DNA from: an uncultured Candidatus Altimarinota bacterium
Lineage (GTDB): Bacteria > Patescibacteriota > Gracilibacteria > BD1-5 > UBA6164
Length of the DNA stretch: 19,685 bases
Direction: 5' to 3'
NCBI GenBank assembly: GCA_937944175.1
Contig: CALDZW010000146.1
Coordinates: 1-19,685, forward strand
The notes beneath the pieces are model-generated. The model was not told the DNA's origin. It did not search any database and saw nothing but the letters and a program-made list of their open reading frames with translations. The stretch's first letter is position 1, and every line of letters starts with the position of its first letter. A program made the position numbers and the translations under genes. Below, one piece after another: positions 1 to 9,428 of the stretch.

Positions 1-488
1 ATTATTGTATCGTTAGCAGTAGCTGACTCCCAAGTATATGATTCCCCATCAGTATTATCATTATTGATAATTTCTCATGCTCATAGACTTGTATGCTCTA
101 GTCAACCTTTTGTTGATCTTGCTGTAATCTTTACACCAGCACTTGCATTAGTCCCTACTTCAATATTAAGATCACCAGTAGATGGAGTTCATGGAGTAAG
201 AAGACCTAAAGCAATTTCATCAGTAGAGAATCCAATATTCATTGCAGGAGCTACTGTAGCAGTTACTTTAATCCCAGTAACTGTAGCAGAAGCATTTCCA
301 GGAGTACCAAAAGTATCATCCCAGATAATTGGCTGATCTAGTGCTGAACTTCCAATCACTGTTGCATTACCAATTGTTGTAGCAGCAAATGCATTATTCA
401 TGCTGTTTGCTCCCAAAGCAATTATAGCTGCAATTGCTATAATGTTTTTTATTTTTGTTTTTATCATATGGTCAAAAAACTTATACAT
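1..488 (-). CDS. Secreted beta-rich surface protein, 5' part (C terminus beyond window)
   Basis: The frame is open from the ATG at 488 to the window edge if TGA is Gly, so the C terminus is missing. The N terminus is a Sec signal peptide: basic MIKTKIKN, then hydrophobic IIAIAAIIALG, then an Ala-rich cleavage region ending NAFAA near residue 35. The ATG at 467 gives a more typical signal peptide than the ATG at 488; either is possible. The mature part is Thr/Ala/Gly-rich with alternating polar and apolar residues (VTATVAPAMNIGFS, then LTPGTPSTGDLNIEVGTNAS), a pattern seen in small secreted CPR surface proteins. I recognise no named domain. Unlike its neighbours it uses mostly GGN glycine codons (13 GGN to 4 TGA by hand count), and it has the strongest promoter in the window, so high expression is inferred. 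Confidence 0.8.
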
Positions 489-515
489 ATAAAATATTTG
501 CTAGCAAATAGAAAT

Positions 516-532
516 AATTAGTCACACTAATT
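516..532. promoter_or_regulatory. Inverted repeat just downstream of the promoter
   Basis: AATTAGT and ACTAATT flank a 3-base spacer. The element lies at about +10 to +25 of the predicted transcript of the first surface protein. It could be an operator or a 5' leader hairpin; the sequence does not say which. Confidence 0.4.
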
Positions 533-547
533 TTTCTTAGCAATATT

Positions 548-577
548 ATTATATCACATAAAATTATCTTTTGTCAA
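548..577 (-). promoter_or_regulatory. Sigma-70-type promoter of the first surface protein
   Basis: On the minus strand a perfect TTGACA (572-577) is followed after 18 bases by a perfect TATAAT (548-553). Transcription would start near 541, giving a leader of about 53 bases to the ATG at 488. This is the only consensus-perfect pair I found in the window. Confidence 0.8.
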
Positions 578-657
578 AGAAATAAGCCTTTATTTTGTAA
601 TTTTTATCTTCATTATCATTAATATTAGAGCCTATTACCATTAGATAAGGTTTTTTA

Positions 658-689
658 AAAATATATTTTTTTAAAAAAAAATATATTTT
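658..689. repeat. AT-only perfect inverted repeat
   Basis: Two 15-base arms of A/T only (AAAATATATTTTTTT and its complement) are separated by AA. It could act as a weak bidirectional terminator or a DNA-bending/UP element between the divergent genes, but AT-only palindromes also arise by chance in such AT-rich DNA. Confidence 0.4.
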
Positions 690-820
690 ACTACTTATAT
701 ACTAAAATACTCATATATATTAAATAAAATCTAGATTTTTTCTGTAAATTATTATAATGTTATAAAAATTACACAATTGTTATTTTTGATTGAAGTCATT
801 ATCTATTATCGTACAATAAT

Positions 821-2719
821 ATGTATAAAATTAATAAAAATGCATTTACACTTGTTGAACTTATAGTTGTTATAACTATATTATCTATTCTCTGAACTAT
901 TTGATTTCTATCAGTACAGAATTTTGCATTAAATGCTAGAGATTCGGTAAGGAATGTAGACATTAAAACAATTAAAAAAGCATTGGCACACAACTATATC
1001 CATAGTTGAAACTATCCTACCCCCACAAATCAAGTTGATATTACTATAGATTGATATACTACATGGATTCAGTGAGTTATCTGACCATCAGTAAGACAAG
1101 CATTAAATACAATTGATAAAGTACCTGTAGACCCACTATATTGACACCAATATAGCTATTCTATTACTCCAAATAGAAGAGAATATGAAATATGATGAGT
1201 ATTAGAAAGTCCACTTACTACAACATATCTAGTCCCAAATACATATGCAGCAGAAAACCACACAGCTATAATTAGCTGAACATATAATTGACTCTTAATA
1301 ACAGCAAAAAGCTGAACATGAAATTTTATTGTTACAAGTCCCTCTATAATAAGCATACAGACATCTAATCCAGATTTTTTAACAATAGTTTGATCAAATC
1401 AGTTAGCATTTAATGGTACAAATAGACTTCCAGAAATGTTTCAATCACTTGATACACAAAGCGAGAATCTTATCAATATATGAAATCCAATTGTATATAC
1501 TTGATCTACTAAATCATTAGAAATACCTAGTAATCAAGTTATCCTTGCAAAAAATACACAAGATGCATACCAAGGAATAGCATATGTCCAAAATATTAAA
1601 CTTATAAAAGACCTCCTAGACTCAGAAATAAATCTCAATAACCCAAGTCAAAAGGCTTATAACCTTTGATGTACTTTTGTTACTCTCAATCTTAAATATA
1701 AAGATGATTGCATATATCATCTAACAACAGATCCTACTAGTACCTGATCAACATCAACTGGTTCCACTAATACTTGATCAACATCTACTGGTTCCACTAG
1801 TACTTGACCAACAACTCCTACTATTACTTTTAATATATGAGATATTCCTACCCCTATAAATGAAATATTTGTTGATTCCAATAATGATCTGTGGTTTGGT
1901 AGTAATTCATGAGTAGCCTTCTTTACAGAAGCAGGACTTGTTTATTATACTAAAACAAATTCTGACCTAATTCATAATAAAGTACTTAGTATTTCTGAAT
2001 GAATTGATTGAAGTATGAGTTTTTGATGAAATCTTTGAGTATCAGTACTAGCATCTGATTGAACATGGAGTACAATCACAGATTCTAACTCACCACTACT
2101 CCATAAACATACACTATTTATCTACACTGCTGACTCTTGAGAATACTGGTTTGCAACAAATAAAGGTATAAATTCATATGATTGAACTAACTGGGAAGAA
2201 TACACAAAAAAAGATCAATGATTATCACACAATCATGCATCAACAATACTTCAAGATTCTAATTGAAATATGTGGTTTGGAACAACAAGTGGACTTGATC
2301 AGTATGAAGTCTGAGTATGAATTGTACAGACATTTACTCCTTGAAACACAAGTGGCTGATTAGGATCAAACAAATATTCTGATATACTAGAGGATGAAAG
2401 CTATAATTTCTGGATTGCAACTGATTCTTGATTATCATATTATAACTCTACAACCTGAATCTGGAACCTTTACACTAGCAGCAATACTTCTTGAAGCTTA
2501 GTGTGAAATGATATTAATGATTTATTCTTTGATACTGATTGAAACCTCTGGATCTCAACTACATCATGACTCAGCTTCTATAATACTTCAACTTCATCAT
2601 GGGGAACACCATATACAACTTCAAACTGACTATCATGAAATATTGTATATGTTACATATGAAAAATGATGATATATCTATGTGGTAAATAGCTGATGAAT
2701 TGATATTTTAGAAAAGTAG
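821..2719 (+). CDS. Type IV pilin-like N terminus fused to a Reg_prop beta-propeller
   Basis: 632 residues with TGA=Gly, ending TAG. The N terminus MYKINKNA-FTLVELIVVITI is a class III prepilin signal: short basic leader, Ala instead of the usual Gly at the cleavage point, Phe+1, Glu+5, then a hydrophobic helix, so assembly into a type IV pilus/pseudopilus is expected. Residues about 30-300 form an unrecognised globular part. A Thr/Ser/Gly linker of 10-residue repeats (about 305-335) leads to a C-terminal domain with repeats such as DSNNDLWFGSNSGV, DSNGNMWFGTTSGL and DTDGNLWISTTSGL, the signature of two-component-regulator propeller (Reg_prop) blades. The repeats normally sit in periplasmic sensor domains, so a pilin-tethered propeller is unusual. 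It lies tail to tail with the LVIVD protein, 3 bases apart. No Shine-Dalgarno sequence precedes the ATG. Whether it is a true pilus tip adhesin is inference. Confidence 0.9.
1736..1816 (+). repeat. 30-bp tandem repeat encoding a Thr/Ser/Gly linker
   Basis: Units begin at 1736, 1766 and 1796 (the last partial) and differ by a few substitutions. Each encodes ten residues of the type TSTGSTSTGS. It links the pilin-like and propeller parts and could vary in copy number between strains. Confidence 0.85.
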
Positions 2720-2722
2720 CTC

Positions 2723-5700
2723 CTAATAATCATATTCAATCCTAAAGCTTATCTCTCAAGTGTACGTTCATGCAGCTTGTGAAAGATTATGAATTCATCC
2801 TATATCAACTGTATGAACTATTGAAGAAAAATTTGAACCTATATTCAATGATCACGAAGCAACTACTTCATCAATTCACATTTGAACTAATGTTCCATCT
2901 CAATTTTTATCATATCATATACCATATGTTCCATCATAAAAGGGAAGAGTATGTGGACTATACATAAGAGCCACTTCTTTGTTCATATATACTTTATATG
3001 GTACTCAAATAGTCTTTACTGTAAGGTTTAGTGTTGGAGCAAAAGTTGGAGTAGATAGGTTTATAGTTCAGAGAGCAATAATGTCTTCAGAAACAATAAA
3101 CTCTGGAATATCAATGTAGAAAATATGCTCATATGTTTCAGAAGTATTTCATGCAGTATCTGAAATATTAAAGGTTGATTTATATTTTCATCCAGAAAAA
3201 TTTGTTGTTGAGTATGTTGCTTGTGTTTGAGAGAAAGTTCATGTTCAAAAAATAGAGCTTGAAATATCAGATCACCATGTATTTCCATCCCATTTTTGTA
3301 AAGTTACAATTCAAGAATTTGTATCAATTCCACTTCATCAAGTTTCATCACTATAATTAAATATTATGCTTTGAGTTGCTCATGGGAGGACTGATCAACT
3401 TCATATATTTGTTCCACTTACTATAGGACTAATAATCTCTAGGGTAGATATTGAGAATGAATCCAGTTCAACCTTATCATGTCAATCACTATAATAAAAT
3501 GCTTTGAAATTAAAAGATGATGTAGATCAAGATATATCATTAAATGTGGAGACTGAACTTTGGAGTTCTGAAATACTATTAGATTGAGAATATCAAGCTG
3601 TTGTTTGAATCCAATCAATTCAATTATGATAATACCGTGTAGTTCCTCAATTATTTGAAAGCTGATACCTCACGCTTCATTCATGAAAACTTCAGAGTGA
3701 ATTACTAAAGTTTGTTACTTCTCATATATATCTATAAGGACTATCAAGTGTAAGATAGGGTATTGTAGAATCATATCTTTCTGTTAATACTTCAAATGAA
3801 CTTCAATAATAGGTGGTAGCATATATTGTTTGTTTATTCTTTGCAGTAGCACTGGCTGTGTCAAGAAAATCTGTATGACGTAGGTAACTTACATCTTCTG
3901 GCTTATATGGATCACTTACATCAATAATTTGAACCGAATCATCACTATACACTCAAAGGTATAATAATCATTCATCATAGGTAAAATTACGTGGACCATT
4001 CAGTCTTACAAGTGAATCATTTTTATACATTCCTAGTGGTTTCATATTCCCTGGATCACTAATATTTATCACTTGAATTCAATCATCAACATAGGCGGAA
4101 ATATATGCATATTCTCAATTAAGTTGAACCATGTATGGTCAATTTAATTCAATAGTAGAATCATTTCTAAGCTCTGCAATATATCTTGGATTCTCTGGAT
4201 CACTTACATCAATTGATGAAATATTATCTCTTGAATATCCTATAACATAGGCAATTTCATCCTGCACTTCTACATCAATTGCTCCATTCATATAAACACT
4301 GTCTTTAATATTTCATAATGGTTTTGGATTCTCTGGATCTGATATATCAATGATTTGGAGAGAGTCAGAATGATATGATGCAACATACAAAAAATTATCA
4401 ACAATATCAAGTCATCTCACTCCGTGAAGCTCTACAGTTGTTGAATCTTCAATTTTTGAAACATGCTTTGGTTTACTTGGGTCAGAGACATCTAGCACTT
4501 CAATCCCATGATCAGTATATGATCAAACAAATAAGTAATTTCATTTTTTCTGCGTTGTCCAGGCTCAACGTAATTCATTATTAGTATGATGATCTGAAAT
4601 GGATCACTTATGCACTGGAATAGATTCATCACTTATATCAATAATTTCAACAGAACTACTTCAATATGCAGAGACATATGCAAATTCTTTTTCAATCATT
4701 ACAGATGTATTTGTTCATAAACGCATTTCTCAAGAGGTAACTTCTCAATGAAAAATAGGCTTACTTGGAGTATTAATGTAAATACTATGTAGAGTACTAT
4801 TAGTATAGGAAGTTACAAATACATGATCTCATAGGATAGATATCCCTGTAATTGCATCAAGTTTTCCAAATGAATCGGTTTCAAAAGTAGTTATTGGTTT
4901 TATATTTTTTGGGTTTGAAATATCAAGAACTTGTAGCGCATCACCATTTGATGATGCTATATATGCCTCATTTCACATTATTCTAAACTCTTTAGCTCCA
5001 TTGAGGTCCACTCATGATCAATTAACAACAGAATCAAGTAAAATAGGATTAAGATTATCAGAAATATCAAAACTATGAAATGAGTCAGAGATATGTCATA
5101 TGATATACAGTTCATTTCCATCTATTTCTAATCACCATGATCAATCAAGTTCAAGTCATCAAGATCAGTTAGTTAATTCTCAAACCACTGCTGGAGATTG
5201 AATATTACTTATATCAATAATTGCAATTGAATCATTTAGATATGAACTTACGTACATATAATCTCAAGAAACTTTTAGATCCATTGCTCAATTAAGTTTT
5301 ACAGTATCTTGAACATATGAAACAGGAGTAGGTGATAATGGGTTACTGATATCAATTATTTGTACACTGTCATCAATATATGAGGTAATAAATGCATAAT
5401 CTCACTTAATTTGAAGACCTCTAGCACCATTTAATTTTACAGCTGAAGTATTGGTTACTCTGGTAACATGTTTTGGTTTTATTGGATCAGACACATCAAT
5501 AATCTCAAGAGAATCTGCACTATATGATACTGCAAATAAGTAATCTCATTTTTTAACCAAATCATAAACTCAGTACAAACGTATACTTCAATTTGCTCAT
5601 ATATATCATACTGATTTCATGTTTTTAGGATCACTAATATCAACAACAGTAATGGCATGTGACATATATGAAGCAACATAGGCATAATTTCATTCAGTAT

Positions 5701-5959
5701 ATACATTTACTCATCAGTCCAGAGCAGAAGGACCATTTTCAAGATGAGCTGTATGACTCAATTTTGGCTTTAGCTTTACACTTGAGTTTGCTTGATAAAA
5801 TGAATCCGTGTCAGAAAAAGAATATTTTGACATATCATTAAAATCCCACTTTTGTGTGTTTGCATTTACTGAAGAATGCGTAGAAAATAGTAGCATATAT
5901 AACAAAAATGTTATATATATAACTCCTTTAAAATAGGGATAAATGTTATTTATATTCAT
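2723..5959 (-). CDS. Secreted LVIVD-repeat beta-propeller protein with shared C-terminal module
   Basis: 1078 residues with TGA=Gly. Residues 1-35 are a signal peptide (hydrophobic VIYITFLLYMLLF, then SVNAN). From about residue 80 to 730 there are around 13 repeats of about 50 residues built on GDYAYVxSYxxDSxxIIDISDPxxPxxV, e.g. LEIIDVSDPIKPKHV and LQIIDISDPENPKPL. These are LVIVD repeats, which build seven-bladed propellers, so two stacked propellers are plausible. The last 240 residues are an Ig-like part (VLPGATQSIIFNYSDETGG, LQKWDGNTWG), a DTAGNTSE strand, and a C-terminal part ending GEISFRIEYDY. This module recurs in the two large minus-strand proteins further right. No membrane anchor or LPXTG is visible, so the module itself may do the surface retention. 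Ligand unknown. Confidence 0.9.
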
Positions 5960-5989
5960 TATTACAATATTAGATTTACAACTGTCAAA

Positions 5990-6018
5990 ATTTTAGCATA
6001 AATCTTAAAGAACAACAA
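5990..6018 (-). promoter_or_regulatory. Putative promoter of the LVIVD protein gene
   Basis: On the minus strand TTGTTG (6013-6018), a 17-base spacer and TAAAAT (5990-5995) with an upstream TGC giving a TGn extended -10. The transcript would have a leader of about 25 bases. A TTGACA at about 5984-5989 has no suitable -10 before the ATG. The rest of the 107-base divergent gap (5960-6066) is AT-rich without a clear rightward promoter. Confidence 0.5.
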
Positions 6019-6066
6019 AAAATCTATAGACTTTTTTATAAAAAAAATTATAAATATAATAATATA

Positions 6067-7815
6067 ATGTATTTATTGCCCAAAACAGATATGAAATGGA
6101 ATTATAATTTTAATGTATTCATACATACTCTGACAAAAAAAATCAATAAAACTCTAACACTCTCTCCAGAACAGATTACCACACACACACAATTAGTCTC
6201 TAATATTATTCTTGAAAATAAAAATAAGAAGAATTCCAGGTTTTCAAATATAGTTAGTTTCATCACCTGATTTATAACCGCCCTATCTATAATTTGACTT
6301 ATAGCTGGTCTATATTGGTGAATACAACAAACTTCTTTTGGTCTCTATGATGAATATATTCTTCCTCTTATAGTTATTATTGTATCATTTTTTCTTATTC
6401 CAAAATGGGAACGACAAAAAAAAGCTAGAATTCAAAAATCACTTAATAGGAGCTCTAAAGTAAAAAATATTTTTTTACTATTATTACACTTTTTGTTCTT
6501 TTGATTCTTGTTTATATATATTTGAAAGTCATTTTTTATTGATTCAAATTATTTTATTTTTTATCTCTATTGAGTGAGTGTGACTTTTACGCATCTTTTA
6601 GTATTTTATGTAGCACTTTTTAGATATGAGGATCCATGAGTGCTTGCAAAACAAGTTGAAGAAAAAATGATAGAGGAATGACTCAAACCAAAGCAACCTC
6701 TTGTTTCTTGTCTCATAGCAGTATTTAATGAAGAAAAAGTCATTAGCACCTGTATAGATTCAATGGTAGCTCAGACATATCAAAATAGAGAAATAATTTT
6801 TATCAATGATTGTAGTACAGATAATACAGCAGAGGTCCTGGATGGGTATGCAGATAAATGACTAATAAAAGTAATTCATCTTGAAAAAAATCAATGAAAA
6901 AAAAGAGCCTTATGAATAGGAATTAGACAAGCTCAATGAACCCTCTTAGCAATGTCCGATAGTGACTGTACCTGGAACACTGATGTGTTAGAAATTATTG
7001 TAAGAGTCTTTAATGTATTCCCAAATGTTTGATGACTCAGTGGTCACTGAAGAGCCCTTAACCCATATGATACATTTATTACCAAAATACAAGACTCCTG
7101 GTATGAATGACAGTTTTCAATTAGAAAAGCATTTGAAAGTGTTTTTGGATCAATCACATGTGTTTCCTGACCCCTTGCAATTTTTAGAAGAGAGGCAATT
7201 TACAACTACATTCCTGCTTGGGAAAATGATAGTTTTTTGGGAGCTCCGTTTAGATTTGCAACTGATAGAACACTCACTTGATATGTTCTTGGTTCTTCAG
7301 TAATATGAGAATCTTTAAAAAAAGACTATCATGATATACCATTTACGTATAATCGGTCATATCCTGATAGAGACTGGGACATAGTATATTGCAAAAGTGC
7401 AAAATCGTTAACTGTTGTGCCTGACACTTTCAGGAGACTGGTTAAACAGCATGCTAGATGGAAAAAAAGCTTTATAAGAAATATATTTCATACTGGGAAA
7501 TTTTATTGGAAAAAACCATTTTTAGCATCTGTTATATACTATCTTCATATTATATTAGTACTTGTATGACCAATTGTTGCAGCACGTCATCTTCTTTATC
7601 TTCCATATACCTGAGATTGGTGGTCACCACTTATTTATATTTGATGAATCTTTTTTGTATGAACAGCATTTGGTATAGCATTTAAGCTTGAGGATAGAGA
7701 ATCAAATCTATGGAGATATAGACCATTTATGAGTATATTTTCAACTATGGTCCTATCATGGCTCATTATTTATTCACTTTTTACCCTTAAAGAAATGACA
7801 TGGTCAAGGGATTAA
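6067..7815 (+). CDS. Processive family 2 glycosyltransferase, hyaluronan/chitin synthase type
   Basis: 582 residues, ending TAA. Around the catalytic domain lie four predicted N-terminal membrane segments (about residues 65-88, 95-118, 135-155, 163-187) and three C-terminal ones after residue 485. The active-site signatures of class I hyaluronan synthase, NodC and chitin synthase appear in order: NDCSTDNT (UDP binding, near 247), SDSDC (DxD, 297-301), GPLAIFRRE (from 368), TDRTLT (from about 400, catalytic Asp) and QHARW (QxxRW, 461-465), followed by KKSFIRN. It should polymerise a UDP-sugar at the cytoplasmic face and extrude the chain. A UDP-sugar dehydrogenase lies two genes downstream, so a uronic-acid-containing polymer is likely, but the exact polymer cannot be read from sequence. 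A later ATG at 6091 is an alternative start; no Shine-Dalgarno is seen at either. Confidence 0.92.
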
Positions 7816-8051
7816 AAATTTTTGATATACTCTATCTACTCATTGTACTTGTAGTTTTTTATTTTATTCTCAATAAATATCTAATTACATGAGTACATGA
7901 GAATTTTGTAACACCTTTCATTCAAAAAAATTCACTTTCAAAAGATAACACAACTATTTCATCAGCACAAGACACAGTTTTAGAATGAAGAAAACAAATA
8001 AATAGCATACTTCTATTATACTACACTAAAGCATTAGAAATGAATCAATAG
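7800..8051 (+). CDS. Small single-pass membrane protein overlapping the synthase gene
   Basis: 83 residues, starting inside the last 16 bases of the synthase gene in another frame, which suggests translational coupling. One hydrophobic segment (about residues 8-27, ILYLLIVLVVFYFILNKYLI) is followed by a polar tail with a Ser/Asp/Thr stretch and a short amphipathic end. It uses TGA for two glycines. I recognise no family. Its position between a membrane polysaccharide synthase and the precursor-making dehydrogenase suggests an accessory subunit or scaffold of the synthase, which is inference from context only. Confidence 0.7.
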
Positions 8052-8159
8052 AGATACATGAGATAAGCCAAGAAATAGACTCAAGAAAATAATATTTTTT
8101 ATTGAAATAATCTCAAAAAACATATAGTAATTTGAGGCTTATCCTCTTATAAAAACTCT

Positions 8160-9428
8160 ATGCAAAAAGTAGTAGTCATTTGAATGTGATATGTATGATT
8201 TCCTCTTGCTCAATGTATTGCGTCATCATGAAAATACAATATTACATGACTAGAGATAGACAAAGCAAAAGTCAAAAACATTAACAATAATATTTCTCCT
8301 CTTGAATGAGGTTCACCTTCTCACTCTTCTTTTTGATTTACTTCAACAACAGATATCAGCATTCTTAAAGATGCTGATTACATAATAGTTTGCGTTCCCA
8401 CTCCTATTGATGATGATTTTCATCCAAACTTAGACCCTGTCATTGGAACATGTAAAAGTATATCAAAACACCTCTCAAAAAGACAAAAAATTATTATAGA
8501 ATCAACCATTAATCCATGAGTATGTGATGATATAATTATTCCAATACTTGAAAGAAATTGATTAAAAGCATGAATAGATTTTCATGTAGGTCACTGTCCT
8601 GAAAGAATTAATCCATGAGATCCACATTGGAATGTATCAAATATACCAAGAAATATCTGAGCAACTACAAAGAATATTACCACTGAAATTGCTGATTTTT
8701 ATAGATCATTTATTCAAGCAGAAATCCATGAAATGCCTGATATAAAACATGCTGAAGCAACAAAAATCATAGAAAATTCATTCAGGGATATTAATATAGC
8801 CTTTGTGAATGAACTCGCTCAATCTTTTGATGTTCTTGGTCTTGATATAGTTGAGGTCATTAATGGAGCAGGGAACAAACCATTTGCATTCATGAAGCAT
8901 TATCCAAGCTGTGGAGTCTGATGACATTGTATTCCAGTAGATCCATACTATCTTATTAAAGAAGCAAAAGAAAAATGATTTCATCATGAGCTTCTTTCAC
9001 TTGGAAGAGAAATCAATAACTCAATGCCTGAATACACAGTTAACAAATTGAGAAAATCCTTAAACAAGAAAAAGCAATTTCTTGAATGACAGAAAATCTG
9101 ACTTCTTTGACTCTCTTACAAGAAAGATATTGCTGATATAAGAGAATCTCCTGCACTTGTAATTAAATCTATTCTTGAAGAAGAAAAAGTAGAGCTTAAT
9201 ATCTATGATCCGCACATCCTTAATACTTCAACATCTTCTTCTCTTGAAGATATACTAAACTCCAGTGATATTTTAGTACTATGAGTTAATCACTCTGAGT
9301 TTACTGAGTCTATTACATGACCTCTCCTAAAAAAACATAATATTTTTATAATAGTTGATGGGAAAAATTGTCTTAAAAAAGATGAAATTATCAATAGTTG
9401 AATTGAGTACATTGGAATTGGGAGGTAG
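8160..9428 (+). CDS. UDP-sugar 6-dehydrogenase (UDP-N-acetylhexosamine type favoured)
   Basis: 422 residues, the usual length of the UDP-glucose/GDP-mannose dehydrogenase family, which oxidises C6 of a nucleotide sugar to a uronate with two NAD+. The Rossmann motif GMGYVG is at residues 8-13; further hallmarks are CVPTPID, ESTINPGVCDD, CPERINPGDPHW and the active site CGVGGHCIPVDPYY with catalytic Cys near 257. GHCIPVDPYY is the WbpA/WecC/TviB form; UDP-glucose dehydrogenases usually have GGxCxPKD. Hence UDP-GlcNAc, UDP-GalNAc or UDP-ManNAc is a likelier substrate than UDP-glucose, although specificity is not certain. The product probably feeds the synthase upstream. Three glycines of the Rossmann motif and two of the active site are TGA codons. 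An in-frame TAA lies just upstream of the ATG, which fixes the start. The 108 bases between this gene and the small membrane protein hold nothing recognised. Confidence 0.92.

Larger units (their letters stand above)
489..820. other. Divergent intergenic region, no gene seen
   Basis: These 332 bases separate two divergent genes. They hold the minus-strand promoter and operator-like repeat listed separately, and a very AT-rich perfect inverted repeat (arms 658-672 and 675-689, 2-base loop). I see no open frame of coding character. For the rightward pilin-like gene a TATAAT at about 752 and a weak TTGAAG-16-TACAAT ending 3 bases before the ATG are possible promoters, neither convincing. Confidence 0.6.

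Noticed and set aside
1736..1816. CRISPR-like repeats
   Set aside because: The 30-bp units are directly adjacent, have no spacers, and encode an in-frame linker.
821..2719. Apparent decay: many short standard-code frames suggesting pseudogenes in most of the window
   Set aside because: The interruptions are almost all TGA at glycine positions; with TGA=Gly each gene is open from start to a TAA or TAG.
6067..7815. TGA read as tryptophan (Mycoplasma-type code 4)
   Set aside because: TGA falls in Gly motifs (GxGxxG, P-loop, GGGW), while TGG is used at the conserved Trp of QxxRW.
8102..8160. Short GAGG/CCTC hairpin before the dehydrogenase as a riboswitch or terminator
   Set aside because: Four base pairs with a five-base loop and no T tract; too weak to call.
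6067..9428. Firm hyaluronan operon (hasA-hasB)
   Set aside because: The synthase motifs are shared with chitin synthases and NodC, and the dehydrogenase has the UDP-HexNAc-type active site, so hyaluronan cannot be claimed.
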